From assembly GCA_002722105.1 (NCBI GenBank), contig PBKF01000030.1, positions 5,262 through 53,142 on the forward strand: a DNA stretch of 47,881 bases. The letters are read 5' to 3'. Each line of letters opens with the position of its first letter. Position 1 is the stretch's first letter. This DNA is from Fidelibacterota bacterium. GTDB taxonomy: Bacteria > Marinisomatota > Marinisomatia > Marinisomatales > UBA1611. The notes beneath the pieces are model-generated. The model ran no database searches and was not told the DNA's origin. It saw only the letters and a list, made by a program, of their open reading frames with translations. Below are positions 38,362-47,017 of the stretch, in pieces. The position numbers were made by a program, and so were the translations under genes.

Positions 38362-40611
38362 ATGTTAAATAGTTTTTCTAAGTTTATAATAAATCATCCT
38401 AGGATAATACTATCCAGTGTTTTTATCATTTCGCTTTTTTTTTCTTTTTTTATTCCGAATCTAAAAATTGATTTTTCCATTGAGCATTTATTTTCACAAA
38501 AGGATCCTGGAGTTGAAAAATACTTTTCATTTAGAGATACTTTTGGGCGGGAAGATAATGTTTTAACAATCATATATAAGCCAACAGATGTCTTCGAGAA
38601 ACAACTTTATATTGAGCTCGAGGAGTTGGTTTATGGCATAGAAGAATTAGATGGCGTAAAGAATGTAATATCTATTTTCACTTTAAGTGACATAGACCTT
38701 AACGCTTGGTTAGGAAATTTACATGATGATTATTTTCCATGGGATAAGGATACAATTTTTAAAAAATTGAGTTATATACAACAAGACCCATCAATAGGAT
38801 GTAGAGTAATCTCTAAAAATTTACAATATGGTTCAATAATTATATCTCTAAAAGATAATGCCAATAATCATGGTAGGCGCACTGAACTTCTTGAAGAAAT
38901 AAAAATTCTTACATCAAAGACTTCTGCAGAATGGACGTATTCAGGAGTATCTGTCTTGAGAACAGAATATGTTCGCTATATGCTTCGAGACAATTTTATT
39001 TTTTTACCTCCAATAGCGGTTATTTTTATTTCCATTCTTAGTTTTATTTTTCGTAACTGGGTCTATGTTTTATTACCTACACTAACAGTGATAATAACTG
39101 TAATCTGGTTATTAGGCTTTATGGGAATATTTGGATTAGAAATAAATATTATGACTTATATAGTGCCTACGCTTTTAATTATTATTGGTATAAGTGATGC
39201 AATCCATATCCAAGCAAGGTTCAGGGAAAATTTCATAAAATATCGTTCAGATCCACTGGAAGCAATGCTTACGACCATGAACCAGATGACAAAAGTAATT
39301 TTTCTAACTAGTGTTACAACAGCAATTGGATTTCTGGCGCTCATGACTACATCTATTCAAATTGTTAGAGAATTTGGTATGGAAATCTCTATTGGGGTAA
39401 TGTTTGCCTGGCTGGTATCCATATTAATAGTACCATCCGGAATTATTTTTTCACAACAATTCAAAGTTAGAAAAAAAGATACATTTGAACCTTTTCTTAT
39501 TTGGTTATCAAGAATTATCCCCAATAACCCATGGGCATTTATCATTGTTCCGAGTCTCATATCTGCAATATGTATTTACAAGATTAAAGATATTTCTACC
39601 GATTCATCACTCATGGATGATTTAAGACCTAAAAATAAATTGTATCAGGATCTCAAATTAACAGAGAAAAACTTTGGTGGTGTATTACCGTTTGAAATTT
39701 TAGTAAAAACCAAATCAAAAGAAATGAAGCAGAATGAAGTTCCTATTGATAGTGAAGTTTTGCAGTTATCTAAAATAATTCAACAGCTACTTGAATCTGA
39801 GTTGAAAAACAGTCGGTTTTTTTCAGTAAATAATTTACTGGAATCTGCAAAACGGATTCAGGCAGGAAACAAAGCTAGTGTCAGTGATGAAATATTATTA
39901 AACCAAATAATTGAAAACCAATCAAGTGGTCAAATCAATCTAATAAATGAAGGAAGAGATGTGCTTAGAATAACAGGTCTCATAGAAGATAAAACATCTA
40001 ATGAGATGAAACAGATCTATACCAAACTTGATTCACTTTCAGACATTTTTTCTGAAAAGGTTTCTATTGATTATACTGGCACGACTGTAGTAGCATTAAA
40101 CACGAATGATTATCTAGTACAAGCCCTGGTTAATAGTCTTGGACTAGCTTTGATATTCATCAGTATAATTATGGCAATTATGTTCCGTACTAACTCCATC
40201 CTTTTCGCTAGCCTTGTAACAAACCTGATCCCCATCTTTTCTGTTTTAGGTATCTTAGCTTGGCTTGGTATCTCAATACGTCCGCCTACGGCAATGACAT
40301 TTGCAGTGGCTCTGGGAATAGCAGTTGACGACAGTTTACATTTTTTACTACGATACAGACGAGAATTAAGAAACGGTTTAAACCGAGTAAATGCAATTAA
40401 AGCAACCATAATCCATACAGGCTCTGCACTTTTGATTACTACATCTATATTGGTTGCAGGGTTCTCTGTATTATTACTCTCTGCATTTCTTCCTACATAT
40501 CAATTTGGACTATTATCGGCAGTTATGGTTGGGACTGCTCTTCTTTGTGACCTTACACTATTACCGGCACTTTGCTTAATATTGCCGAATCCAAGAAAAA
40601 ATGAGAACTAG
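38362..40611 (+). CDS. MMPL/RND-family transporter
   Basis: Inner-membrane RND superfamily exporter of 749 residues, with the MMPL-like/SSD two-fold layout. TM1 (about 12-32) is followed by a periplasmic loop (about 35-205) and five helices (about 210-365); TM7 (about 385-405) is followed by a second loop and five helices (about 610-745). Proton-relay acidic residues are visible in TM4 (GISDAIHIQ) and TM10 (GIAVDDSLHFLLRYRRELR). No adaptor or TolC gene follows, as expected of MMPL/HAE-type lipid or hydrophobe exporters rather than AcrB-type drug pumps. Followed, with an 11-base overlap, by a putative outer-membrane barrel. Confidence 0.9.
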   Translation: MLNSFSKFIINHPRIILSSVFIISLFFSFFIPNLKIDFSIEHLFSQKDPGVEKYFSFRDTFGREDNVLTIIYKPTDVFEKQLYIELEELVYGIEELDGVKNVISIFTLSDIDLNAWLGNLHDDYFPWDKDTIFKKLSYIQQDPSIGCRVISKNLQYGSIIISLKDNANNHGRRTELLEEIKILTSKTSAEWTYSGVSVLRTEYVRYMLRDNFIFLPPIAVIFISILSFIFRNWVYVLLPTLTVIITVIWLLGFMGIFGLEINIMTYIVPTLLIIIGISDAIHIQARFRENFIKYRSDPLEAMLTTMNQMTKVIFLTSVTTAIGFLALMTTSIQIVREFGMEISIGVMFAWLVSILIVPSGIIFSQQFKVRKKDTFEPFLIWLSRIIPNNPWAFIIVPSLISAICIYKIKDISTDSSLMDDLRPKNKLYQDLKLTEKNFGGVLPFEILVKTKSKEMKQNEVPIDSEVLQLSKIIQQLLESELKNSRFFSVNNLLESAKRIQAGNKASVSDEILLNQIIENQSSGQINLINEGRDVLRITGLIEDKTSNEMKQIYTKLDSLSDIFSEKVSIDYTGTTVVALNTNDYLVQALVNSLGLALIFISIIMAIMFRTNSILFASLVTNLIPIFSVLGILAWLGISIRPPTAMTFAVALGIAVDDSLHFLLRYRRELRNGLNRVNAIKATIIHTGSALLITTSILVAGFSVLLLSAFLPTYQFGLLSAVMVGTALLCDLTLLPALCLILPNPRKNEN

Positions 40612-41692
40612 AAAAAACATATATCAAATCAAAATTGTTGTTTTGGGTAATATTCTATATTGTTATCTCATTGGTCAAAATCTTTCACTTAAGGGAATGT
40701 TTACGCTAAGCGGCTTAATAGGTGATGATGCTCCAAGAAATCTGCCAACTTATGAATCAAGTATAGACTATATCCCTACTTTATCTATAGCAAAGGAATT
40801 ATCTAGTAATACTTTTCTAGATGCAGAATGGAGTTATAGGTTAAAAAAAGACTACTCAGGAGATTCGCTCTATAATAAGATATATAAGAACAATCGTTTA
40901 TGGGCAAGATATTCAAGTGAGAAAATCGAAGCTAGGCTTGGTCTTCAAAAAATTATTTTTGGACCCACACAAATTCTCCGATCGCTTTCATGGTTTGATA
41001 CATTTGATATAAAGGACCCTACCGGTCAGACAGATGGCGTAGAAGCTTTTCGACTCAGATGGTTTCCATCCAATTCAATAGGTATTTGGACATGGGCAGT
41101 CCAAAACGATCACAAAATTGTTTCTTATGGAGGACGGGGAGAGATTTCGACTCTTTTGGGCGAATGGGGAATAACATTCCATCATGACCCCACAAACTCG
41201 TTACAAATGATCGGTCAAACCAAAGTCTTGATTGATCAAGCTCATAACAGAATGGCCCTGGATTTTAGATACGACGGATTTATTGGCTTTTGGAATGAAA
41301 GTGCTTTTTTATTTTCTAAAGAAAATAATATTGCACTGGTTACCATAGGAGCTGATTACACCTTGCCAATTGCCACCGGGATCATGCTTATGACTGAATC
41401 TATGTTGGTAAAAGATTATCAAATTGATTCGAACTCTACACAAACAGCTTTAATGGCCAGTGTACCCCTAGGCATGGTTTATCAGCTCATGTTTATTTAT
41501 CAATTTAATTGGGAAGAAAAAAAGAATTATAACTTTTTACGCCTGACTGCAACTTATGATCAATATGCTTTAAATTTTATCATTTCAATTAATCCAAAAC
41601 GATCTGATTATAATGAAGCTGCTTATTTCCTGCCTAATACAGTGGCTGGTTTTGGCACGAACCTAAAATTCGTCTTCATGTATAATCATTAG
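40601..41692 (+). CDS. Putative outer-membrane beta-barrel protein
   Basis: 363-residue protein with a signal-like N-terminus (hydrophobic about 11-24, ending in LIGQ). Beyond it, alternating strands rich in Trp, Tyr, Phe and Gly run to the end (FLDAEWSYRL, LWARYSSEKIEARLGLQK, IGIWTWAVQND, MALDFRYDGFIGFWNESAF). There is no enzyme motif. I judge it an outer-membrane barrel by this strand pattern, in the manner of DUF1302-type partners of MMPL proteins; I cannot place it in a named family. Last residues are YNH, not the usual aromatic end. Overlaps the MMPL gene and ends 9 bases before the ABC ATPase. Confidence 0.6.
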   Translation: MRTRKNIYQIKIVVLGNILYCYLIGQNLSLKGMFTLSGLIGDDAPRNLPTYESSIDYIPTLSIAKELSSNTFLDAEWSYRLKKDYSGDSLYNKIYKNNRLWARYSSEKIEARLGLQKIIFGPTQILRSLSWFDTFDIKDPTGQTDGVEAFRLRWFPSNSIGIWTWAVQNDHKIVSYGGRGEISTLLGEWGITFHHDPTNSLQMIGQTKVLIDQAHNRMALDFRYDGFIGFWNESAFLFSKENNIALVTIGADYTLPIATGIMLMTESMLVKDYQIDSNSTQTALMASVPLGMVYQLMFIYQFNWEEKKNYNFLRLTATYDQYALNFIISINPKRSDYNEAAYFLPNTVAGFGTNLKFVFMYNH

Positions 41693-41701
41693 GATATAAT
41701 A

Positions 41702-42418
41702 ATGCAAAATAATTCTGTAGTAACTATTGAAAACCTTACAAAGCAGTTTCCAGTAGGTGGCAGTTTTTTCACAGCACTTAAAGATGTGGATCTGACCATT
41801 AACAAAGGTGAATTCACTGGCTTAGTTGGGCCATCTGGATCAGGAAAAACAACACTATTAAATATTATCGGCGGATTGGATTCTCCCACTGAAGGGCAGG
41901 TCAACGTATTAGACAATGCTCTAAATGATACGTCCCATAACGCTCGAGCGCGCCTGCGCCGAAAACATATGGGTTTTATTTTCCAAAGCTATAACCTGTT
42001 GCCAGTCTACACTGTATTTGAGAATGTAGAACTACCACTGATCTTGAATAAGGTTGAGCAGGAAGAGCGGAAAGATATGGTAAAAAAAGCGGTTACATCT
42101 GTCGGACTAACCGATAAGCTAAATTCTCGGCCAAATATGTTGAGCGGAGGTGAATGTCAACGAACGGCTATTGCCAGAGCAATTGTCCATCAACCAGAAC
42201 TTGTGTTGGCAGATGAACCAACCGCTAATCTGGATGCAGAAAATTCTCATCAAATTATGAAAATCCTCACAGATTTAAATGAAAAGTTAGATACTTCCTT
42301 TGTTTTTGCTACACATGATGAAAAAATCATGGCCTACTTAAGACGTATAATTCGCTTAGGAGATGGCCAAATAACTGAAGATAAAAAGATTGAGAACCCT
42401 AATGGAAAGAAATCCTAA
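41702..42418 (+). CDS. LolD-like ABC transporter ATP-binding protein
   Basis: 238-residue ATPase of the LolD/MacB group. Walker A GPSGSGKTT (43-51), Q-loop region MGFIFQSYNLLPVYTVFENVELP, signature LSGGECQRTAIARA (Cys where Gln is usual), Walker B LVLADEPTANLD and H-loop FATHDEKIM. Such ATPases energise FtsX-type permeases that act on lipoproteins, lipids or the cell wall. AGGA lies 8-9 bases before the ATG. One-base TAATG overlap with the first permease. Confidence 0.93.
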   Translation: MQNNSVVTIENLTKQFPVGGSFFTALKDVDLTINKGEFTGLVGPSGSGKTTLLNIIGGLDSPTEGQVNVLDNALNDTSHNARARLRRKHMGFIFQSYNLLPVYTVFENVELPLILNKVEQEERKDMVKKAVTSVGLTDKLNSRPNMLSGGECQRTAIARAIVHQPELVLADEPTANLDAENSHQIMKILTDLNEKLDTSFVFATHDEKIMAYLRRIIRLGDGQITEDKKIENPNGKKS

Positions 42419-43593
42419 TGCTGTTTAAGATTGCTATCAAGAATCTGTTGGGCGCTAGGTTACGTACTATTCTGAATGTTCTTGTAACCGCTTTTTCATT
42501 TTTCTTAATCCTGTTCATGTCAGCAATGTATAATGGCATGCTGCAACACGCCAAACAAGTCACCATGGATACAGAAATTGCCGGTGGCGCTTATTGGCAC
42601 CCGGATTACGACCCACTGGATCCCATGACATTTAAAGATGCTCATTCATCCCTGCCAGAAGAAATACAATCATTGGTAAATCAAAATAATGCTTTTCCAG
42701 TATTGGTAAGCCAGGCATCCATCTATCCCGCAGGTCGCATCATGCCTGCCATTATGAAGGGTATTCCACCGGGTCAAAGTATTGTAAATATGCCAACTAA
42801 TGCACTTTCAAAAAACAATGATATATCAATTCCCGTCTTGATCGGTAAAGGAATGGCCAGCAATACAAATCTGAAAGTGGGTGATACCTTTATCATCCGC
42901 TGGCTGGATGCTGATCGAACTTATGATGCAGATGAAGGTACGGTTGTACACATTATGGATACGGAAAATTTCAAACTTGACATTGGCCATATCTGGATAC
43001 CACTGGATAAAGCCCGATCTATGCTAGCCATGGAAAATGAAGCCACTTACGTGACCTTTGAAAAAGGAGTGCCTTTAGTTCATAACCTTGGTGGTTGGAT
43101 TCCCCGCGATATTAATTATCTAGTCCAGGATATGGAAGCTATTATTGAAGCAGACAAGCCTCAGGCCCAAGTCATGTATATGATCCTATTAGCCTTGGCT
43201 TCCATGGGAATTTTTAATGCTCAAGTATTATCTATCTTTCGCCGAGGAAGAGAGATCGGGACACTCATGGCAATAGGTATGACACGTCCAAGAGTGGTAG
43301 GACTTTTCACCTTGGAAGGAGGTCTCAATGCAATATTGGCAGCAGTAGCAACACTCATCTTTTTTGGTCCTGCACTCTGGTATTTTGGTGTATATGGAAT
43401 ACCGTTGCCAATTGATTACACCGAGATGGGTTTGATCATCGCAAAACGACTGATACCGGTTTATACCATAGGCCTAGTTTTATCAACTACTATTCTTGTT
43501 TCACTGGTTGTATTGATTGTGAGCTATATACCGGCCAGGCGCATCACACGAATGCAACCAACAGATGCTCTGAGAGGTAAGGCGATAGCATGA
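42418..43593 (+). CDS. FtsX-family ABC permease, first copy (LolC/E-like)
   Basis: 391-residue inner-membrane permease with FtsX layout: one N-terminal helix (about 15-37), a periplasmic domain (about 40-240) without the full MacB_PCD pattern of the genes at 15.6-18.1 kb, then three helices (about 245-265, 290-325, 345-372). The coupling motif is RRGREIGTLMAIGMTRPRVVG and the C-terminus is SYIPARRITRMQPTDALRG. Together with the next gene it can form a LolCE-like heterodimer. Coupled to the ATPase (TAATG) and to the second permease (four-base overlap). Confidence 0.9.
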   Translation: MLFKIAIKNLLGARLRTILNVLVTAFSFFLILFMSAMYNGMLQHAKQVTMDTEIAGGAYWHPDYDPLDPMTFKDAHSSLPEEIQSLVNQNNAFPVLVSQASIYPAGRIMPAIMKGIPPGQSIVNMPTNALSKNNDISIPVLIGKGMASNTNLKVGDTFIIRWLDADRTYDADEGTVVHIMDTENFKLDIGHIWIPLDKARSMLAMENEATYVTFEKGVPLVHNLGGWIPRDINYLVQDMEAIIEADKPQAQVMYMILLALASMGIFNAQVLSIFRRGREIGTLMAIGMTRPRVVGLFTLEGGLNAILAAVATLIFFGPALWYFGVYGIPLPIDYTEMGLIIAKRLIPVYTIGLVLSTTILVSLVVLIVSYIPARRITRMQPTDALRGKAIA

Positions 43594-44873
43594 TCAAATT
43601 TTTAACTAAAGGATTACTCCGAGACCGTTCCCGCAGTCTGTTCCCGGTTTTGGTAATAACGCTTACAGTTGCACTCGTTATATTCTCGCTCGGCTTTATG
43701 AAAGGTACTATGAACAGTATGCTACTTGACACCGCCGTGATCATGACCGGTCATGAAAAAGTAGTTACACGCGCCTACAATGAAGAAAGCCAACTCATGC
43801 CCAATGACCTGGCCTTATTGGGAGTAGATAAGCTTGTTCATGAGCTAAGTCAGAATTATCCGGAGTTTTTCTGGTTACCGCGAATTACCTTTGCAGGGTT
43901 ATTAGATGTTCCAGACGAAGTGGGTGAAACAAAAGCACAGGGTCCCGTGCTTGCTTTTGGTATTGATTTCTTTAATTCTGGATCTCGTGAAGTTGAAATT
44001 TGGGAATTGGAAAAATTGATATTGAGTGGAACACTGCCTAAGAATAAAGATGATGCTCTTATTAGTTCAAAATTGGCGAATCAATTAAACGTAAAAGTTG
44101 GAGAGAGAGTCACATTTATAGGTTCCACCATGAATAATGCTTTTACAACCTACAATTTCAATATTGCAGGCACGTTTAACTTGCGTAAGGGACAGACAGA
44201 CAGGCAAATGATGCTTGTTGACCTCTCCGGCGCCCGCAATGCGTTGAATATGGATAACGCTGCTTCAGCCATTTTCGGATTTAGCCACTCGTTATATTAT
44301 GATGACGAAGCAGCCGTTATACTTCGTACAACATATAATGAAACCTATAGTGACAGTATGGATATTTTTAGTCCTTTTATGCTTGCCCTACGGGATGGAA
44401 ATCAGATGGGATCAATAGTAGATATAAGCGATGCAATGATGTCTATTATGGGAGGAGTATTTTTAGTCGTGGTGATGGTTGTTCTCTGGAACATGGGACT
44501 CATGAGCGGTCTGCGCCGCTATGGTGAAGTCGGATTACGACTAGCTCTTGGGGAGTCCAAGGGACAGGTTTACCGATCTATGATCTCTGAAGCGTTAATC
44601 ATCGGATTAACCGGAACGATAATGGGAACGGGCATTGGGCTTGCTATTACCTATTATGTCCAGGAGTATGGCATAGATTACACGCAAGGAATAGAGGCAT
44701 TATCAAATTCGTCTATGGTGATGCCCAATATATTTTATGCTCAAGTTACACCAGATCTATTTTTTATTGGATTTATTCCTGGCGTTTTGGCCACTTTACT
44801 AGGTACCATGCTAGCTGGCCTGGGCATATACAAACGGGAAATGGCGCAATTATTCAAGGAACTGGAAACATGA
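43590..44873 (+). CDS. FtsX-family ABC permease, second copy (LolC/E-like)
   Basis: 427-residue partner of the preceding permease. N-terminal helix (about 16-36, LFPVLVITLTVALVIFSLGF), periplasmic domain (about 40-280), then three helices (about 290-310, 335-360, 393-415). The coupling motif is MSGLRRYGEVGLRLALGESKGQVY. Its C-terminus (ELET) lacks the usual ALRYE ending. It overlaps the LolA-like gene by four bases, so permeases and carrier are translated from one message. Confidence 0.9.
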   Translation: MIKFLTKGLLRDRSRSLFPVLVITLTVALVIFSLGFMKGTMNSMLLDTAVIMTGHEKVVTRAYNEESQLMPNDLALLGVDKLVHELSQNYPEFFWLPRITFAGLLDVPDEVGETKAQGPVLAFGIDFFNSGSREVEIWELEKLILSGTLPKNKDDALISSKLANQLNVKVGERVTFIGSTMNNAFTTYNFNIAGTFNLRKGQTDRQMMLVDLSGARNALNMDNAASAIFGFSHSLYYDDEAAVILRTTYNETYSDSMDIFSPFMLALRDGNQMGSIVDISDAMMSIMGGVFLVVVMVVLWNMGLMSGLRRYGEVGLRLALGESKGQVYRSMISEALIIGLTGTIMGTGIGLAITYYVQEYGIDYTQGIEALSNSSMVMPNIFYAQVTPDLFFIGFIPGVLATLLGTMLAGLGIYKREMAQLFKELET

Positions 44874-45610
44874 TTAAATTTGTTATTCTTTTAATTTCTT
44901 TCACATTTATTACGGGACAATCCAAAGAAATGACTGTGGATGATATTATTCAGGCTATGGATAAAAATATGAATGCGAAATCCCGGATACTGACAAGCAA
45001 AATGGTTGTACACAGTAGGCGGGCGAGTCGTACCATTGAATCCCGTAATTGGGTTGTGGGAACAGATAAAGCATTCACCGAATATTTATCTCCACCCAGA
45101 GAAGCGGGTACAAAAATGCTCAAATTAGGCGATAAGCTTTGGACCTATTCGCCACAAACAGATCGAGTGATCCAGATCTCTGGCCATATGCTACGTCAAT
45201 CTGTTATGGGGTCAGATATGTCCTACAGTGATATGATGGAAGACCGTCCATTGATGGATCTCTACGATGCTAAAATAGAAGGTTCTGTTGAAATTGATGG
45301 AAGGGATCATTGGATAATGATGTTAACAGCCAAAGTGAAAGGATTATCTTACCCTATGCGCAGAGCATGGATTGACAAAGAATACCTGGTCCCCATGAAA
45401 GAAGAATTATATGCCAAAAGCGGTAAACTACTAAAAACATCTACTATGCACGGCATCAAAAATGTACAGAATAGGTGGTTTCCGTCTCGTTTTATATTTA
45501 AGGATGAATTAAAACGAAATAGCAAAGGAACAGAATGGGTAATTGATGAAATTGAGTTTGATAGTGAGATTTCAGAATCTCGATTCTCAAAGGCACTACT
45601 TAGAAAATAA
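44870..45610 (+). CDS. LolA-like periplasmic lipoprotein/lipid carrier
   Basis: 246-residue periplasmic protein with a Sec signal (MIKFVILLISFTFITGQS) and no lipobox. The COG2834-type LolA-like fold is visible: AMDKNMNAKSRILTSKMVVHSRRAS, then YLSPPREAGTKMLKLGDKLWTYSPQTDRVI, MGSDMSYSDMMEDRPL and the late RRAWIDKEYLVPMKEELYAKSGKLLKT. LolA-like proteins shield acyl chains while crossing the periplasm. Encoded directly after an ABC ATPase/FtsX pair, as expected of a substrate carrier. The last 15 bases overlap the end of convergent rlmD. Confidence 0.88.
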   Translation: MIKFVILLISFTFITGQSKEMTVDDIIQAMDKNMNAKSRILTSKMVVHSRRASRTIESRNWVVGTDKAFTEYLSPPREAGTKMLKLGDKLWTYSPQTDRVIQISGHMLRQSVMGSDMSYSDMMEDRPLMDLYDAKIEGSVEIDGRDHWIMMLTAKVKGLSYPMRRAWIDKEYLVPMKEELYAKSGKLLKTSTMHGIKNVQNRWFPSRFIFKDELKRNSKGTEWVIDEIEFDSEISESRFSKALLRK

Positions 45611-47008
45611 CAAAACTGTTTCAATATGTTGTGTATGAGGAAACATATCCACCATGACTGCAACATTTATATTGTACCCTTTTTCTACCAATACTTTTGC
45701 ATCCCGAGCTTGAGTGGTTGGGTTACAAGACACATATATAATTTTCTTAGCTTTTAGCTTTGGCAGGTATTGTAACATATCCGGATGTATGCCAGCACGT
45801 GGAGGGTCAACAATAATCACATCCGGCTTTGGGATTCGTTTTGGCAGTTGGCCCGATTTAAAAAATGTATCCAAATTCGCTTTTAAAAATTTTACATTTT
45901 CAATTCCATTTTTTAAAGCATTTCTTTCCGCATCTTCTAACGCTGAACGAATCACTTCAAATCCATAGATATTTTTAGCTTCATTGGCCAGGTACAACCC
46001 AATCGTTCCCGTACCACAATATAAATCATATACAATTTCTTCGCCTGAAAGCTTGGCGACTTTCGCTACTTCATCATATAATCTTTGACCCTGTATGGTA
46101 TTTGTTTGGAAGAATGAATTGGCTGAAATTTCAAATGTCAATTTGCCAATTTTCTCTTCTATGGTTGATGAACCATATATAATTGTTTCATACTCACCAA
46201 AGGCTACATCTGCTTTTCGAGTGTTTACATTATTTATCATAGATGTGATTTCCGGTACTTGGTCCAACAATGCATCCGTTAGTGGGGACAATTTATTTAA
46301 ATCATCATAAGCGGTGACAATATTCACCATGAGCTGATTGGTATTTATTCCATACCGAAGCATTAAAAACCTTAAGAATCCTATGTGAGTTTTAGGATCA
46401 TATGGCCGTAATTCTGGATTTTTGCGGCAAACGTCTCTGGAAATTTTAAGTATTTGGTTACCTATTTCAGGCTGGATATGGCAATCATAGATATCCAATA
46501 TTTTATCATAACGTCCCGGAATATGAAGTCCAACAGCAAAGGATTTATCTACATGTTGCGGCTCTGACCCAAGAACCCATCGGTGTGGAGAAAAGGTGAA
46601 TTCCATTTTATTCCGATAATTGAAAATTAGATTAGCTCCAATGGTTTTATCTAACCTAAATCTTTTAAAACCGCCTAATCGGCGAAACGCATCTTCAGTC
46701 TGATGTGATTTTTCTTTAAGCTGTACTTCATAGGATAGGTTTTGAATTTTACACCCTCCGCAAACACTGAAATGTTCACAAGGCACATTTACAGCATCGG
46801 GGGAGTCTTGAAGCACTTCTAAAACACGAGCTTCTGCAAAACCTTTTTTCTTTTTATAGACAAGAGCTTGGACAGTTTGCCCTGGGATGGAACCGTTTAC
46901 AAAAATGACAAAGTCATTCTTCCTTGCTAGTCCCATGCCTCCATAGGCAAGAGACTCAATCTTTAGTTCTAATTCTAGACCGCGTTTTATTTTTATAAAG
47001 TCAGCCAT
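45596..47008 (-). CDS. rlmD: 23S rRNA (uracil-5-)-methyltransferase, RlmD/RumA type
   Basis: SAM-dependent enzyme that makes 5-methyluridine in RNA, with 470 residues. An N-terminal TRAM domain (1-60, with SLAYGGMGLARK) is followed by an iron-sulfur cluster site C77, C83, C86 (CEHFSVCGGC) and a later Cys in YDCHIQP. The methyltransferase has VYDLYCGTGTIGLYLA, DPPRAGIHPDML and the nucleophile in YVSCNPTTQARD. The presence of the cluster favours RlmD/RlmCD over TrmA. The exact uridine methylated is not deducible. Confidence 0.92.
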   Translation of the reverse strand: MADFIKIKRGLELELKIESLAYGGMGLARKNDFVIFVNGSIPGQTVQALVYKKKKGFAEARVLEVLQDSPDAVNVPCEHFSVCGGCKIQNLSYEVQLKEKSHQTEDAFRRLGGFKRFRLDKTIGANLIFNYRNKMEFTFSPHRWVLGSEPQHVDKSFAVGLHIPGRYDKILDIYDCHIQPEIGNQILKISRDVCRKNPELRPYDPKTHIGFLRFLMLRYGINTNQLMVNIVTAYDDLNKLSPLTDALLDQVPEITSMINNVNTRKADVAFGEYETIIYGSSTIEEKIGKLTFEISANSFFQTNTIQGQRLYDEVAKVAKLSGEEIVYDLYCGTGTIGLYLANEAKNIYGFEVIRSALEDAERNALKNGIENVKFLKANLDTFFKSGQLPKRIPKPDVIIVDPPRAGIHPDMLQYLPKLKAKKIIYVSCNPTTQARDAKVLVEKGYNINVAVMVDMFPHTQHIETVLLFSK

Positions 47009-47017
47009 TATAAGGAA

